Shown here piece by piece: positions 25,940-35,105 of a DNA stretch of 64,000 bases (the first letter of the stretch is position 1; every line of letters starts with the position of its first letter). The DNA lies in assembly GCF_031198435.1 (NCBI RefSeq), contig NZ_CP133548.1:868001-932000 (forward strand), written 5' to 3'. Source of the stretch: Pleionea litopenaei. Lineage in GTDB: Bacteria > Pseudomonadota > Gammaproteobacteria > Enterobacterales > Kangiellaceae. The position numbers and the translations under genes were made by a program. Below the pieces are notes generated by a model, which saw nothing but the letters and a program-made list of their open reading frames with translations, was not told where the DNA came from and did not search any database.

Positions 25940-26626
25940 ATGGTACATAAAATTGAAACCCCTATCGTCGGGTACAAAGTTAAAAAAGACGAGCCAGAAG
26001 TCGTTAAAGCAGTAGAAGAGAAACCCACTGCAGAGATCGTTCAGATGCACGAGAGTGTTGAGCGTCCTGAGATGTTACTCGGTTCAACCTATAAGGTTAA
26101 AACGCCTCTGTCGGAACATGCACTCTACGTAACCATTAACGATATTGTATTGAATCCGGGTACTGAGCATGAACTGCGTCGACCATTTGAAATATTCATC
26201 AACTCAAAAAACATGGATCACTTTCAATGGGTTGTTGCGTTAACGCGTGTTGTTTCAGCAGTATTCCGTAAGGGTGGTGACTGTACTTTCTTAGCCGAAG
26301 AGCTTAAAGCCGTATTTGACCCAAAAGGTGGTTACTTTAAGCGTGGCGGACGGTTCATGCCTTCGCTCGTTGCAGAAATTGGAGAAGCCATAGAATCTCA
26401 CCTTAAAATGATTGGCTTACTGAAAGACGACACGCTCGATGAACATCAAAAGAAGTTAATTGCAGAGAAGCGTCAGCAATTTGAAGATGCCCAAGCAAAA
26501 ACCAGCGATGATTCATCTGAGTTCCCTGATGGTGCGCAACTTTGTAATAAGTGTATGGTAAAGGCGTCAATCTTAATGGATGGCTGTATGACTTGCTTAA
26601 ACTGTGGCGATTCTAAATGCGGCTAA
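25940..26626 (+). CDS. Class II ribonucleotide reductase C-terminal subunit NrdJb
   Basis: A 228-residue protein that begins 31 bases after nrdJ and completes it. It contains a central domain typical of the C-terminal part of B12-dependent reductases (residues about 45-165) and ends in a Cys-rich tail, with CNKCMVKASILMDGCMTCLNCGDSKCG read as two CxxC pairs near the terminus. In the split Pseudomonas enzyme the NrdJb tail is needed to re-reduce the active site. Function is therefore well supported by context and motif. Confidence 0.88.
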   Translation: MVHKIETPIVGYKVKKDEPEVVKAVEEKPTAEIVQMHESVERPEMLLGSTYKVKTPLSEHALYVTINDIVLNPGTEHELRRPFEIFINSKNMDHFQWVVALTRVVSAVFRKGGDCTFLAEELKAVFDPKGGYFKRGGRFMPSLVAEIGEAIESHLKMIGLLKDDTLDEHQKKLIAEKRQQFEDAQAKTSDDSSEFPDGAQLCNKCMVKASILMDGCMTCLNCGDSKCG

Positions 26627-26650
26627 GCTAGAAAAAAGAACTCCATCTTG

Positions 26651-26674
26651 GCGGGCCTTTCGTAAGGCTCGCCC
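26651..26674. terminator. Hairpin after nrdJb
   Basis: GGCGGGCCTT / AAGGCTCGCC pairs with one mismatch around a TCGT loop. It begins 24 bases after the stop codon of nrdJb. The T run after it is poor, so efficient termination is uncertain. Confidence 0.45.
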
Positions 26675-26905
26675 ACTCCTAGTCTGGTTCCGCTCGTTCT
26701 TAGTCTGGTTATAGTTAGTTGTTATCTATGAAATATTTGCCTAACTGCAGTGCAGCAAAAAACAGTCGTTGAGTTTTCAAACGCTTAAATATTGGTCTAT
26801 AATTACCACCACGGTGTTAAATTGGTCGACTAACCTGAACATTCGACCCTACCCTACGCTTTAAACCATTTTGTATTATCATCAATTGTTGTCTCTGAGT
26901 CGTTT

Positions 26906-27178
26906 ATGCCAACACAAATCGTTAAAGTCGAGCCTGCCAAACTTGATCCCGACTGCATGCAAGTGACCTTGCGCGTGCTTCCTAGTCGGTTGCAAAAATT
27001 GATGGGGCAATCAGAGCAGCTCGTCGTTTACAAAGGACAAGGTAACCAATGGTACCGTTATCCTTGCTTTACGCCAGCACCCAGCAAATTAGCTAAATTT
27101 CTCAAATCCATCTACCGAGGATGGGAATACCGACATATTCAATATCAGTTTAAACAGGTTGCTCGAAAAGCTGGGTAA
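26906..27178 (+). CDS. Hypothetical protein, 90 residues
   Basis: A small basic protein with no signal peptide, no membrane helix and no motif I recognise. Trp, Tyr and Arg are frequent in the second half (GWEYRHIQYQFKQVARKAG). It stands alone between nrdJb and a minus-strand lipoprotein gene. A TATAAT-like element at about 26809-26816 could be its promoter. Codon use looks like the neighbouring genes, so I think it is real but cannot give it a function. Confidence 0.6.
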   Translation: MPTQIVKVEPAKLDPDCMQVTLRVLPSRLQKLMGQSEQLVVYKGQGNQWYRYPCFTPAPSKLAKFLKSIYRGWEYRHIQYQFKQVARKAG

Positions 27179-27285
27179 CGCTTTTGGTACTGGTCTTCAA
27201 GCTAATCATTCATCCCCTTTTGCCCTAATCGTCCAGCAGAACCTTTATCTTTGGTCGCTTCAATAATTAGTCGTGTTGCCGACAC

Positions 27286-28002
27286 CTAGGGCATTACTAA
27301 TTGTGACACTCTGGCTACCGTGAGTTCTGCGATATCTTTCAAGGCGAGGTTAATAGTATGGCTTTGTGCTTTTAAGATAGTTTCATAGAAATCTACGTCA
27401 TCTTTTAGCTCTTTCGCAATCCAATGCTTACGACTGACAGCGGTAGCCACTACTAATCCACTACGCACGTCAATTAACAAAGATTCAAGATCGCAATAGG
27501 CTTTAGTGTGGTTGTTCGCAAATATTTTATAGTCATTGAATGAACGACATTGAGATCGATAGACTAAAAGCAAGTCGGCTTGAAATAAGGCTGACGCTTT
27601 ACGTAGCTCTATCATATCCTTATTGACCGGCATTAACAGCGTTGGCAAATAAGCCGCATCATAGATATGCGGTGACTCGCGTAGTGGCGAAATGAAGGTT
27701 TGAAAAGTATCCGAGTTTAGTTCGATAAATCCTTCATTTATTTGACTCGAGTTTAGCTTAACGATTGCAATCCGATTCAGTTTGGGTAATCTAACTTTAG
27801 CGTTCAACAATTGACGTATTGATTGATCAACGTCTGTCGGAGCCGACATTCCACTTAATAAGTTTGTGGTCAGGTTTTCATCTGGAATGGGTGCTTGATA
27901 ATTCATTGGTCGGCTCATCGAACCTACGGTAGCGCACCCACTTAAAAATATTATTTGTATAAGAAGAATAGTGGTAGCTAATCCTTTTATTACTTTTCCC
28001 AT
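27286..28002 (-). CDS. Putative lipoprotein, unknown function
   Basis: A 238-residue protein with a lipoprotein signal: basic start, hydrophobic core, and lipobox FLSGC at about residues 19-23. The mature part has alternating hydrophobic strands (RIAIVKL, ADLLLVYRSQ) and a conserved-looking region DLESLLIDVRSGLVVATA that resembles periplasmic proteins related to the CsgG/TolB-N fold, which is only a suggestion. It is a single minus-strand gene with 168 bases before prmB's stop. Confidence 0.7.
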   Translation of the reverse strand: MGKVIKGLATTILLIQIIFLSGCATVGSMSRPMNYQAPIPDENLTTNLLSGMSAPTDVDQSIRQLLNAKVRLPKLNRIAIVKLNSSQINEGFIELNSDTFQTFISPLRESPHIYDAAYLPTLLMPVNKDMIELRKASALFQADLLLVYRSQCRSFNDYKIFANNHTKAYCDLESLLIDVRSGLVVATAVSRKHWIAKELKDDVDFYETILKAQSHTINLALKDIAELTVARVSQLVMP

Positions 28003-28170
28003 TTTTCACCCCCTAGATGAACCTAAATTGATTAAGTTAAGACGGGAGCTAGTTAAACAGATGAGACGACCCTTGTCTTGATCGATGGACAAAGTTGTAA
28101 TGGATAAACCAAGCAGTATTGGTTTGTGCTACTCAAAGAGCGAACCTAGCCCTTTGAATAGCTTTTGAGT

Positions 28171-29109
28171 TTAGTGTGAAGAAAAATATTCCTCTAGTTG
28201 CTTTCGCGTTAATGCAAACACACCATCTCCTCCGCGCTCGAAGGAAATCCAATTGAATTCTAGCTCTGGGTAAGCTTGCTGAAGTGCCGGCCAACTGTTT
28301 CCAACTTCAACAATTAAGACCCCCTCTTCCGATAAATAACTCGCAGCTTGAGCTAGAATTTGGTGAGTAAGGTCCAATCCATCTACGCCAGATCCAAGCC
28401 CAATTTCTGGTTCTTGATGGTACTCTTTCGGCATATCCGCCAGATCTTCAGCATCGACATAGGGTGGATTCGAAACAATAATATCAAATGGCTGATCAGA
28501 GGGAATTCGTTCAAATAAATTACTCTCAATAAAGCCTACTCGTTCGTCTAATCCATGTTGCTCTAGGTTTAGCTGCGCAACATCAAGAGCATCCAACGAA
28601 ATATCACTGCCCAACACAAAGGCATTTTCAAAATAGTGTGCACAGGCAATCGCAATGCATCCACTTCCTGTACATAAGTCCAAAATAGAACCGACGCTAT
28701 TAGGATTTATAAAATTCTGAAAGCGATCTTCGATTAGCTCCCCGATCGGTGAGCGGGGAACCAAAACCCGTTCATCAACATAAAACGGTAGACCACAAAA
28801 ATACGCTTGATTCGTTATATAGGCGAGTGGTTTACGAGATTCAATTCGCTGCGAGAGGAAACTGAGAATTCTTTCTTTCTCAGTGGTCGTAATTCTAGTG
28901 CTGTAAAGCATTTCTGGGCAATCGAAAGGCAAAGCTAATGCTTGAAGAACTAACGCTACCGCTTCATCCCAAGGATTATCGGTACCATGACCAAAATAAA
29001 CTTCTGCCTCTTGCATCTGTGTCGTACACCACCGCATCCAGTCAGCTATAGAATGCAGCTCTATTAACGCCTGTTCTCGATGCTTTGAAGAAAAAGGTAA
29101 ATCACTCAT
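28171..29109 (-). CDS. prmB: Ribosomal protein uL3 N5-glutamine methyltransferase
   Basis: A 312-residue SAM-dependent methyltransferase that modifies a glutamine of ribosomal protein L3. The SAM motif ILDLCTGSGCIAI is near residues 145-157 and the catalytic NPPY is near 215-218. Length and N-terminal helical domain match PrmB (YfcB) rather than PrmC. Its start overlaps the stop of plsC by four bases. Confidence 0.95.
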   Translation of the reverse strand: MSDLPFSSKHREQALIELHSIADWMRWCTTQMQEAEVYFGHGTDNPWDEAVALVLQALALPFDCPEMLYSTRITTTEKERILSFLSQRIESRKPLAYITNQAYFCGLPFYVDERVLVPRSPIGELIEDRFQNFINPNSVGSILDLCTGSGCIAIACAHYFENAFVLGSDISLDALDVAQLNLEQHGLDERVGFIESNLFERIPSDQPFDIIVSNPPYVDAEDLADMPKEYHQEPEIGLGSGVDGLDLTHQILAQAASYLSEEGVLIVEVGNSWPALQQAYPELEFNWISFERGGDGVFALTRKQLEEYFSSH

Positions 29110-29876
29110 GGTTGTTCCATCGCTGGTTGAAGTAAAGATTGCATTGCTAGCCTAACATCATTCGATAATTGATTTCTTTGATCGATGGTATAATCTTGAG
29201 CATCGATAGCGTCACCAACCCTAACTTCAATGGTTTGATTCAGATTCATTCGAAAACTCTTAGCAGGTAACACTCGATGAATATCTTTGATTACAACAGG
29301 AACTATTTGCGCTTGGGTTTGAATCGCCAAATGAATACCACCCTTTTTAAAAGGAAGCAGCTCTCCGTCTGACGAGCGCGTCCCTTCTGGTGCTATCCAA
29401 ATAGTAATGCCACTTTCCATTTTCTTTCTTGCCAACTCAAGTTCTTGCCTAGCTTGGTCTTTATCTTGACGATCGATAGAAATAAACTCCGACATACGCA
29501 TTGCTCGTCCAAAAACCGGAATCTTAAAGAGCTCTTTCTTTGCCAGCATGCGAATACTGCCTGGTAACGCAACAAAACTAACCGGAATGTCATACGCACT
29601 CGAATGGCTACACATAACAATGCACGGACGCCCTTCGGTCACATTAAAATCGCCCACCACCTTTATTTTTAAATTGATTAAACGAACCAGTGCATGTGAC
29701 CACTGTCGCACAACTCGATCGACGTGTTCTCGAGGCTCTTTATTAAATAAGGTTACCGTTATCGCCTTAAAGCAATAATACAAAGTAACGATCCAAGAAA
29801 TCGTGGTTACCCAAATAGTAACGATGAGTCCAGCTCGAGATTCTTTAGACGCCATTGATTGGGTACGACTATTCAA
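29106..29876 (-). CDS. plsC: 1-acyl-sn-glycerol-3-phosphate acyltransferase
   Basis: An inner-membrane enzyme that makes phosphatidic acid. It has two N-terminal hydrophobic segments, the catalytic HX4D in CSHSSAYD and the phosphate-binding APEGTRS. Start choice: a TTG at 29876 has a GAGGA site seven bases upstream; an ATG at 29855 lacks a good site, and a TTG at 29963 would add an unlikely leader. The gene overlaps prmB by four bases and is co-transcribed with it. Confidence 0.88.
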   Translation of the reverse strand: MNSRTQSMASKESRAGLIVTIWVTTISWIVTLYYCFKAITVTLFNKEPREHVDRVVRQWSHALVRLINLKIKVVGDFNVTEGRPCIVMCSHSSAYDIPVSFVALPGSIRMLAKKELFKIPVFGRAMRMSEFISIDRQDKDQARQELELARKKMESGITIWIAPEGTRSSDGELLPFKKGGIHLAIQTQAQIVPVVIKDIHRVLPAKSFRMNLNQTIEVRVGDAIDAQDYTIDQRNQLSNDVRLAMQSLLQPAMEQP

Positions 29877-30013
29877 TGATTCATCCTCGTGAAACAGGTA
29901 AATTAAATTCGGCTTAAGGCTTAACGATGCTCGCAGAAATATCAATGCCGCTAATCTTTTCAACTTTATATAGCTATAACTTTGAGCTTTCTAGGCCAAT
30001 TGAGATTATACCG

Positions 30014-30469
30014 CTATTTGATAGAAGGCGCATAGACAGCTTCTACTTGCCATTGCCCTTCTTGATCATCCTTGATTTCAACAACCTGAGCAGTCTGAAA
30101 GCCACCGATACGCTGATCTTGAGTGAGTTTTCTAACCAGTAAGGCCACGAGCGGCATGTGGCTTACTAAAATAACATTAGGCTCATCGACCGCTTCGAGT
30201 AATTCTACCAGTAAATTCACATCAGCGTCTGGTTGCAGTAAAGGTTCTTCAACAACCCTCGTTATGTGTTGGCCCAGTTTATCAGACAAAGCTTCATAAC
30301 TTTGCTTTGCGCGGCGATAGGGACTGTGCCACACAGCGACTTGTTCGGGTAAATCGAGCTTACCAGCAATCGACTGTACTTCTTGAACACCCGTAGCCGT
30401 CAAATTGCGCTCTCGGTCGCTACTGGCCTCCCACTCCGCGTCGCCATGACGAATCACCCAAATGCGCAT
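30014..30469 (-). CDS. sixA: Phosphohistidine phosphatase SixA
   Basis: A 151-residue cytoplasmic phosphatase of the histidine-phosphatase superfamily. The catalytic RHG motif is at residues 7-9 (VIRHGDAEW), and the second His lies in LVSHMPLV near residue 105. SixA removes phosphate from phosphohistidine in the ArcB phosphotransfer domain and in the nitrogen PTS of E. coli. It is 14 bases after the sugar/adenosine kinase gene and may be read with it. Confidence 0.88.
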   Translation of the reverse strand: MRIWVIRHGDAEWEASSDRERNLTATGVQEVQSIAGKLDLPEQVAVWHSPYRRAKQSYEALSDKLGQHITRVVEEPLLQPDADVNLLVELLEAVDEPNVILVSHMPLVALLVRKLTQDQRIGGFQTAQVVEIKDDQEGQWQVEAVYAPSIK

Positions 30470-30483
30470 CAGCGATTCCTCTG

Positions 30484-31482
30484 TTAGAGCTCGTTTAAAA
30501 ATTGTTTGACCAGCGTTTGACCATCTGGAGACAACCGAGGGCCAAACTCTTTTACCAACCTTGCAGACGCAAAGCTTGCTAATTTCGCAGCTTTCTCGAA
30601 TGTGTAGCCGTGAGTAATTCCATATAAAAATGCGCCGGCAAATAAGTCGCCCGCTCCGTTGGTATCAACGGCTTCAACTGGATAAGCATCAATCGAAATG
30701 GTACTCTCTCCATCCCACAATAACGCCCCTTTCGCACCAAGTGTAATCACAAACTGATCGGCTTTCTGTTTCAAACCTTCAACGGCCTGCTCTAGCGTTT
30801 CACAGCCAGTAAACATGAGTGCTTCATCTAAGTTACTAAACAATAAATTAACCTTAGCGCCAATCATTTCAACGAGGCCATCTTTGAAGAACTTAACCAT
30901 GTTCGGATCAGACAGAGATAAAGCCGTCTTAACACCTTTACTCTCTGCAACTTGACGCGTTTTAATCGCAGCCTCTCGAGCAAGATCGGTGCTTACTAAA
31001 TACCCTTCGATATATAGCCATTCAGATTGCTCAAGTGCGCTTTCATCGACTTGTGAGTAGCTGATATCACCGGTGATACCCAGGTAAGTGTTCATTGTTC
31101 GGTCCGCGTCAGGGGTTACCATAACAATGCAACGCCCAGTATCTCCTTGCTCCAGCGATTGCTCGATAAGGTTCGACTTCACACCTTCTCGTTGCAAGTC
31201 TTCTGCGTAAAACTGTCCCAATTCATCATCGGCAATCTTGCAACTGTAAAAACAGCTGGCTCCCAGTTTAGCAGCGCCAATCACTGTATTCGCTGCAGAA
31301 CCGCCACAAGCTCTATTATGATGAGTACCTGGCAAAGCACCGAGAAGAAACTCTTGTCGCTCTTGATCGACAAGGGTCATTACCCCTTTCTCAATGTCTA
31401 ACTTGGCTAACTCGTCAGGGTTGACTTCGATTTCAATATCAACCAGCGCATTGCCTATTCCATAAATGTGGTATTTCTTCAT
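30484..31482 (-). CDS. PfkB-family kinase, probable adenosine kinase
   Basis: A protein of 332 residues from the ATG at 31482. PfkB signatures: an N-terminal GIGNALVDIE, a GG-containing CGGSAANTV near residues 60-68 and the catalytic DTNGAGDLFAGAFLYG near residues 276-291. It is closest to the adenosine kinase branch, which makes AMP from adenosine, but ribokinase- or other sugar-kinase activity cannot be excluded. An ATG six codons earlier is possible. Upstream it is divergent from the QueD-like gene. Confidence 0.8.
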   Translation of the reverse strand: MKKYHIYGIGNALVDIEIEVNPDELAKLDIEKGVMTLVDQERQEFLLGALPGTHHNRACGGSAANTVIGAAKLGASCFYSCKIADDELGQFYAEDLQREGVKSNLIEQSLEQGDTGRCIVMVTPDADRTMNTYLGITGDISYSQVDESALEQSEWLYIEGYLVSTDLAREAAIKTRQVAESKGVKTALSLSDPNMVKFFKDGLVEMIGAKVNLLFSNLDEALMFTGCETLEQAVEGLKQKADQFVITLGAKGALLWDGESTISIDAYPVEAVDTNGAGDLFAGAFLYGITHGYTFEKAAKLASFASARLVKEFGPRLSPDGQTLVKQFLNEL

Positions 31483-31565
31483 TTCCCGATGCCTTGTCAC
31501 CCTTTGGGTGTGTTAAACTACAAATCTTGGTGCATTAAACTAGCATGCAATTACTTTTTCAAGTT

Positions 31566-32408
31566 ATGACGACATTATTTGTTGAACAATTGACGGTCAT
31601 CGATTTTTCATTCTTTGATCACCATCGTGGAATCGTCGGCGAAAGCTGGATTCTTGACGTTGAATTAGAAGGCACTCTTGATGAGAACGGAATGGTTTTT
31701 GACTTTTCCCATGTCAAAAAGCAGATTAAACACCACGTTGATCAATTAATCGACCATAAATTACTCATACCTAAGCAATTACCCGGGTTAAAAACCGACA
31801 TTGATGGCGATCAACTTACCTGTACCACAACCACTCACGGAGCAGGTTATTATCGACACAGCTCTCCTGTTCAGGCAGTAACCTTTATTCCGGCTGATGC
31901 AGTCACTATAGAAACGGTAAAGCCTTATCTGCAGCAAAGTTTGATGAGTATTTTACCTAAGAATGTCGCGGCTCTACGCATCGAGTTAAGAGAAGAAGTC
32001 ATTAATGATGCGTACTACCACTACTCTCATGGTCTCAAGCGGCATTTTGGAGACTGTCAACGCATCGCCCATGGACATCGCTCACGGATTCAAGTGTTTA
32101 TAAACAACAACCGCGCTCCCAATCTTGAACAAAAAATAGCCAAAGAGTGGAAAGATATCTACCTTATTTCTGAGGACGATTTGATAGCAAGTAAAGATGA
32201 ACGTAACTTCTTAGTGGCTTATTCGGCGAATCAAGGGTACTTTGAATTGTCGATTCCGAAACACCAATGTGACATTATTCCGACTGACTCGACCGTCGAG
32301 TTGATTGCCGAATATTTAGCGACAAAGCTAAAGAAAGAACATCCGAACGATCAAATAAAAGTAAGAGCTTTTGAAGGGGTGCAGAAAGGCGCTATCGCGA
32401 GCGCCTAA
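31566..32408 (+). CDS. 6-carboxytetrahydropterin synthase (QueD/PTPS)-like protein
   Basis: About 280 residues, roughly twice the usual QueD length, built of two related halves. The first half has FDFSHVKK, the second YYHYSHGLKRHFGDCQ followed by AHGHRSRIQV, matching the Cys and His pattern of the pterin synthase fold. A role in queuosine or folate-like pterin metabolism is inferred. The ATG at 31566 fits the family start; one at 31545 is also open. Neither has a strong ribosome binding site. Confidence 0.78.
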   Translation: MTTLFVEQLTVIDFSFFDHHRGIVGESWILDVELEGTLDENGMVFDFSHVKKQIKHHVDQLIDHKLLIPKQLPGLKTDIDGDQLTCTTTTHGAGYYRHSSPVQAVTFIPADAVTIETVKPYLQQSLMSILPKNVAALRIELREEVINDAYYHYSHGLKRHFGDCQRIAHGHRSRIQVFINNNRAPNLEQKIAKEWKDIYLISEDDLIASKDERNFLVAYSANQGYFELSIPKHQCDIIPTDSTVELIAEYLATKLKKEHPNDQIKVRAFEGVQKGAIASA

Positions 32409-32422
32409 TGCTAGGGACCTTT

Positions 32423-33229
32423 TTATAGTTTAAATTCACACCAAATTGGACAATGATCCGACGGCTTGTCCATTGATCGAATGTCGTAGTCGATTCCAAC
32501 ATCAGAGACATTTTCAGATAATAGCGGTGTCGCTAGAATGAGATCAATGCGAAGACCGCGCTTTGGATCATCTTGGAAACCTTTACTTCGATAATCAAAC
32601 CAGCTAAAGCGATCATTGGTCGTCGGATATATTTTTCTAAACGTATCTTCAAAGCCCAAATCGACTATGCGATTTAACCACTCTCTCTCTTCAGGAAGAA
32701 AGCTGCACTTGCCAGTACGTAACCATCGTTTTCGATTGGGTTCCCCTATTCCAATATCAAGATCGGTATGCGATATATTAAAGTCACCTAAAACGATGGT
32801 GGGTTGTTGTTGTTGCGATATTAAAAAGTCGGTTAAATCTTGATAAAACTTTTCTTTAGCAGGAAACTTGGTCGGATGATCTCTACTTTCACCTTGCGGG
32901 AAATAACCATTGAACACAGTAATGACAGTGTTATTAAACGAATGTTGAGTAATTAATGCCCGACGTTGAGCGTCTGCATCGTCAGAAGAAAAACCTTTCT
33001 GAGTCGAAACGGGTGCTTCTTTCGACAGCGTTGCTACGCCGTAGTGGCCTTTTTGACCATGAATTTCAATATGATAACCTAAATGCTCTAGTTCGCTATG
33101 AGGGAAGTCTGCATCAGAAACCTTGGTCTCTTGTAAACATATAATGTCTGGCGCATGAGCTTTTACCACCGCTTCTAATTGATGCACTCTCGCTCGCACA
33201 CTATTAATATTAAAAGATACTATTTTCAT
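32423..33229 (-). CDS. xthA: Exodeoxyribonuclease III (class II AP endonuclease)
   Basis: A 268-residue DNA repair enzyme that cleaves at abasic sites and trims 3' ends. Motifs of the exonuclease III/Mg-dependent fold: [10 protein letters not shown] at the start, CLQETK with the catalytic Glu near residue 35, GDFNISH near 147 and the terminal SDHCPIW with the catalytic His. Length equals E. coli XthA. It converges with the QueD-like gene. Confidence 0.96.
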   Translation of the reverse strand: MKIVSFNINSVRARVHQLEAVVKAHAPDIICLQETKVSDADFPHSELEHLGYHIEIHGQKGHYGVATLSKEAPVSTQKGFSSDDADAQRRALITQHSFNNTVITVFNGYFPQGESRDHPTKFPAKEKFYQDLTDFLISQQQQPTIVLGDFNISHTDLDIGIGEPNRKRWLRTGKCSFLPEEREWLNRIVDLGFEDTFRKIYPTTNDRFSWFDYRSKGFQDDPKRGLRIDLILATPLLSENVSDVGIDYDIRSMDKPSDHCPIWCEFKL

Positions 33230-33266
33230 AGCTATTAAATACTCTCTCTTGCTCTTCTCAAATCAA

Positions 33267-35030
33267 TTACCACCATTGTACTTCAATTTCGAGAGATTCA
33301 TCGACCCTTAAATCACACGTCAACTTTTCTGATGCTTTAACGGTAGAACAGTAATGCAACAGCTTGCCTCTGCGAAAAATGTGCATCGACACTTGCTCTC
33401 CAGGTGATAACCAAGCAAATCGCTTTTCCAATGAAGCGATATCGACCGAATATTCATTTAACGCAACGACTTTATCTCCACTGCATAGTCCAAGCTCGTA
33501 AGCATTTGAGCCATAGAGTACAGTAACTACTTCAACGCCATCGCTTGTTTGTTTCAAGGTAGCACCTAAAGAAACTTGAACATCATCATCGCCACTGAGA
33601 GTCTTTAACGAAGATGAATTATTCCATTGAACCTTCACCCCGACTAGCGCCAATAACTCCTGCAAAGGTAACTCATCGGTTGAGTAGACAAAGCGATTGA
33701 AAAAATCTAAGAATTTAGAACCAAAACGCTGCTTAAAAATAGCTTCTAGCTCACCAGAGGCTAACCCTTTAGAAATAATTCCGTAATTTCTCCATAACTC
33801 AATCATAATATCGTTCAAGGACAACTTATCCTGGCTAGTTTGCCGAATGAGCAAGTCGAGACAAAGCGCAATCAACTTTCCCTTTGTATAATAACTAACG
33901 ATAACATTCGGTGCACTTTCGTCTTGTTTGTAAAATCGCGTCCAAGCATCAAAACTGGACTCAGCAACACTTTGCAGATGACGACCTCGACCACGATGCA
34001 CTCGCGTTATAGCTTGAGCTAATAACTTCAGATACTGTTTTTGGTCTATCACCCCCGCTTCATAAACTAATCTATCTTCATAGTAAGAAGTAAATCCTTC
34101 AAAAATCCAAAGCTGATCGGTATGGACTTCCCTAGTCAGATCGTAAGGAAGGAATACCGAAGGCTTAATCTGCTTGATATTCCATGTATGAAAATACTCA
34201 TGACTGCATAAAGTTAGAAAATTAATATAATCATCTGACATTTCATGAAATTGTTTAGGGAGTTCCGAGTAACTGCAATGCAGCGCTGTTGAACTTCGAT
34301 GTTCGAGACCACCGTAACCACTTGGAAGCACGTTGACTAAAAATAAATAACGCTCAACACACGAAGGTAACTCACTAAAAAATTCAACTTGGTGCTTACA
34401 TATTCTTTCTAAATCTTGAACGATTCTTGGTAAGTCGCCTTGGTGCTCACCAACCACAACTAAGGCATGAGGTACACCAGCGACTTCAAATTCAGCGATG
34501 TCTAATTTACCGGCTTCGAAAGGATGATCGAGCAATTCATCATAACTTCTAGAATAGAAACGGCCAAACTCATAATTAACTTGCTCATCTAATCTCGGCA
34601 TTGAGGTCGCTAACTGCCAATCTTTAGCGTAGTTTTCACGTGGCTTTTGAAACTCGACTATGAATTGATCAACGAGCATTCCTACGGGTTCTAAAAACAA
34701 ACTGGTACCATTGAAAAATGCATGTTGATCATCTAAGTGAGCACCTCGAACTGAGAGATCCCAGGCATACACAAGGTATTCAATAACGGGAGCATTTAAA
34801 TCCTCTTTAACTTGCCAACTATGACTGTCAATTTTAACTACCTTATCTTTCTTCTGATTAACGTTTAAGCTCACTATATTTCTCGCAAAGTCGCGAATCA
34901 TATAGCTTCCAGGAATCCAAGTTGGTAATCGAAAAATTTGTCCTTTTGCAATAAAATCAGCAGTCAAGGTTACTTTGAATATATGAGCAATTGGATCTTC
35001 AATTGAAATAGTGTAATGAATATTAGGCAT
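33267..35030 (-). CDS. M61 family peptidase with PDZ domain
   Basis: A 587-residue metallopeptidase. The N-terminal beta domain (1-165) is followed by a catalytic domain with zinc motif HEYFHTWNIKQIKP near residues 278-291 and the third ligand in IFEGFTSYYEDRL about 28 residues on. A PDZ domain lies near 495-560. M61 glycyl aminopeptidases remove small N-terminal residues. No signal peptide is seen, so it is probably cytoplasmic. Confidence 0.93.
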   Translation of the reverse strand: MPNIHYTISIEDPIAHIFKVTLTADFIAKGQIFRLPTWIPGSYMIRDFARNIVSLNVNQKKDKVVKIDSHSWQVKEDLNAPVIEYLVYAWDLSVRGAHLDDQHAFFNGTSLFLEPVGMLVDQFIVEFQKPRENYAKDWQLATSMPRLDEQVNYEFGRFYSRSYDELLDHPFEAGKLDIAEFEVAGVPHALVVVGEHQGDLPRIVQDLERICKHQVEFFSELPSCVERYLFLVNVLPSGYGGLEHRSSTALHCSYSELPKQFHEMSDDYINFLTLCSHEYFHTWNIKQIKPSVFLPYDLTREVHTDQLWIFEGFTSYYEDRLVYEAGVIDQKQYLKLLAQAITRVHRGRGRHLQSVAESSFDAWTRFYKQDESAPNVIVSYYTKGKLIALCLDLLIRQTSQDKLSLNDIMIELWRNYGIISKGLASGELEAIFKQRFGSKFLDFFNRFVYSTDELPLQELLALVGVKVQWNNSSSLKTLSGDDDVQVSLGATLKQTSDGVEVVTVLYGSNAYELGLCSGDKVVALNEYSVDIASLEKRFAWLSPGEQVSMHIFRRGKLLHYCSTVKASEKLTCDLRVDESLEIEVQWW

Positions 35031-35105
35031 GAATCGGCTCGTAATTAATCCAGTCTAGAAAAGGCAGCCGAGATAATAACAGAACAGTACTTTAATTTAT
35101 ATCAT

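Noticed and set aside
29855-29963. An extended N terminus of plsC from the TTG at 29963
   Set aside because: No ribosome binding site there, while the TTG at 29876 has GAGGA seven bases upstream and gives a normal PlsC length.
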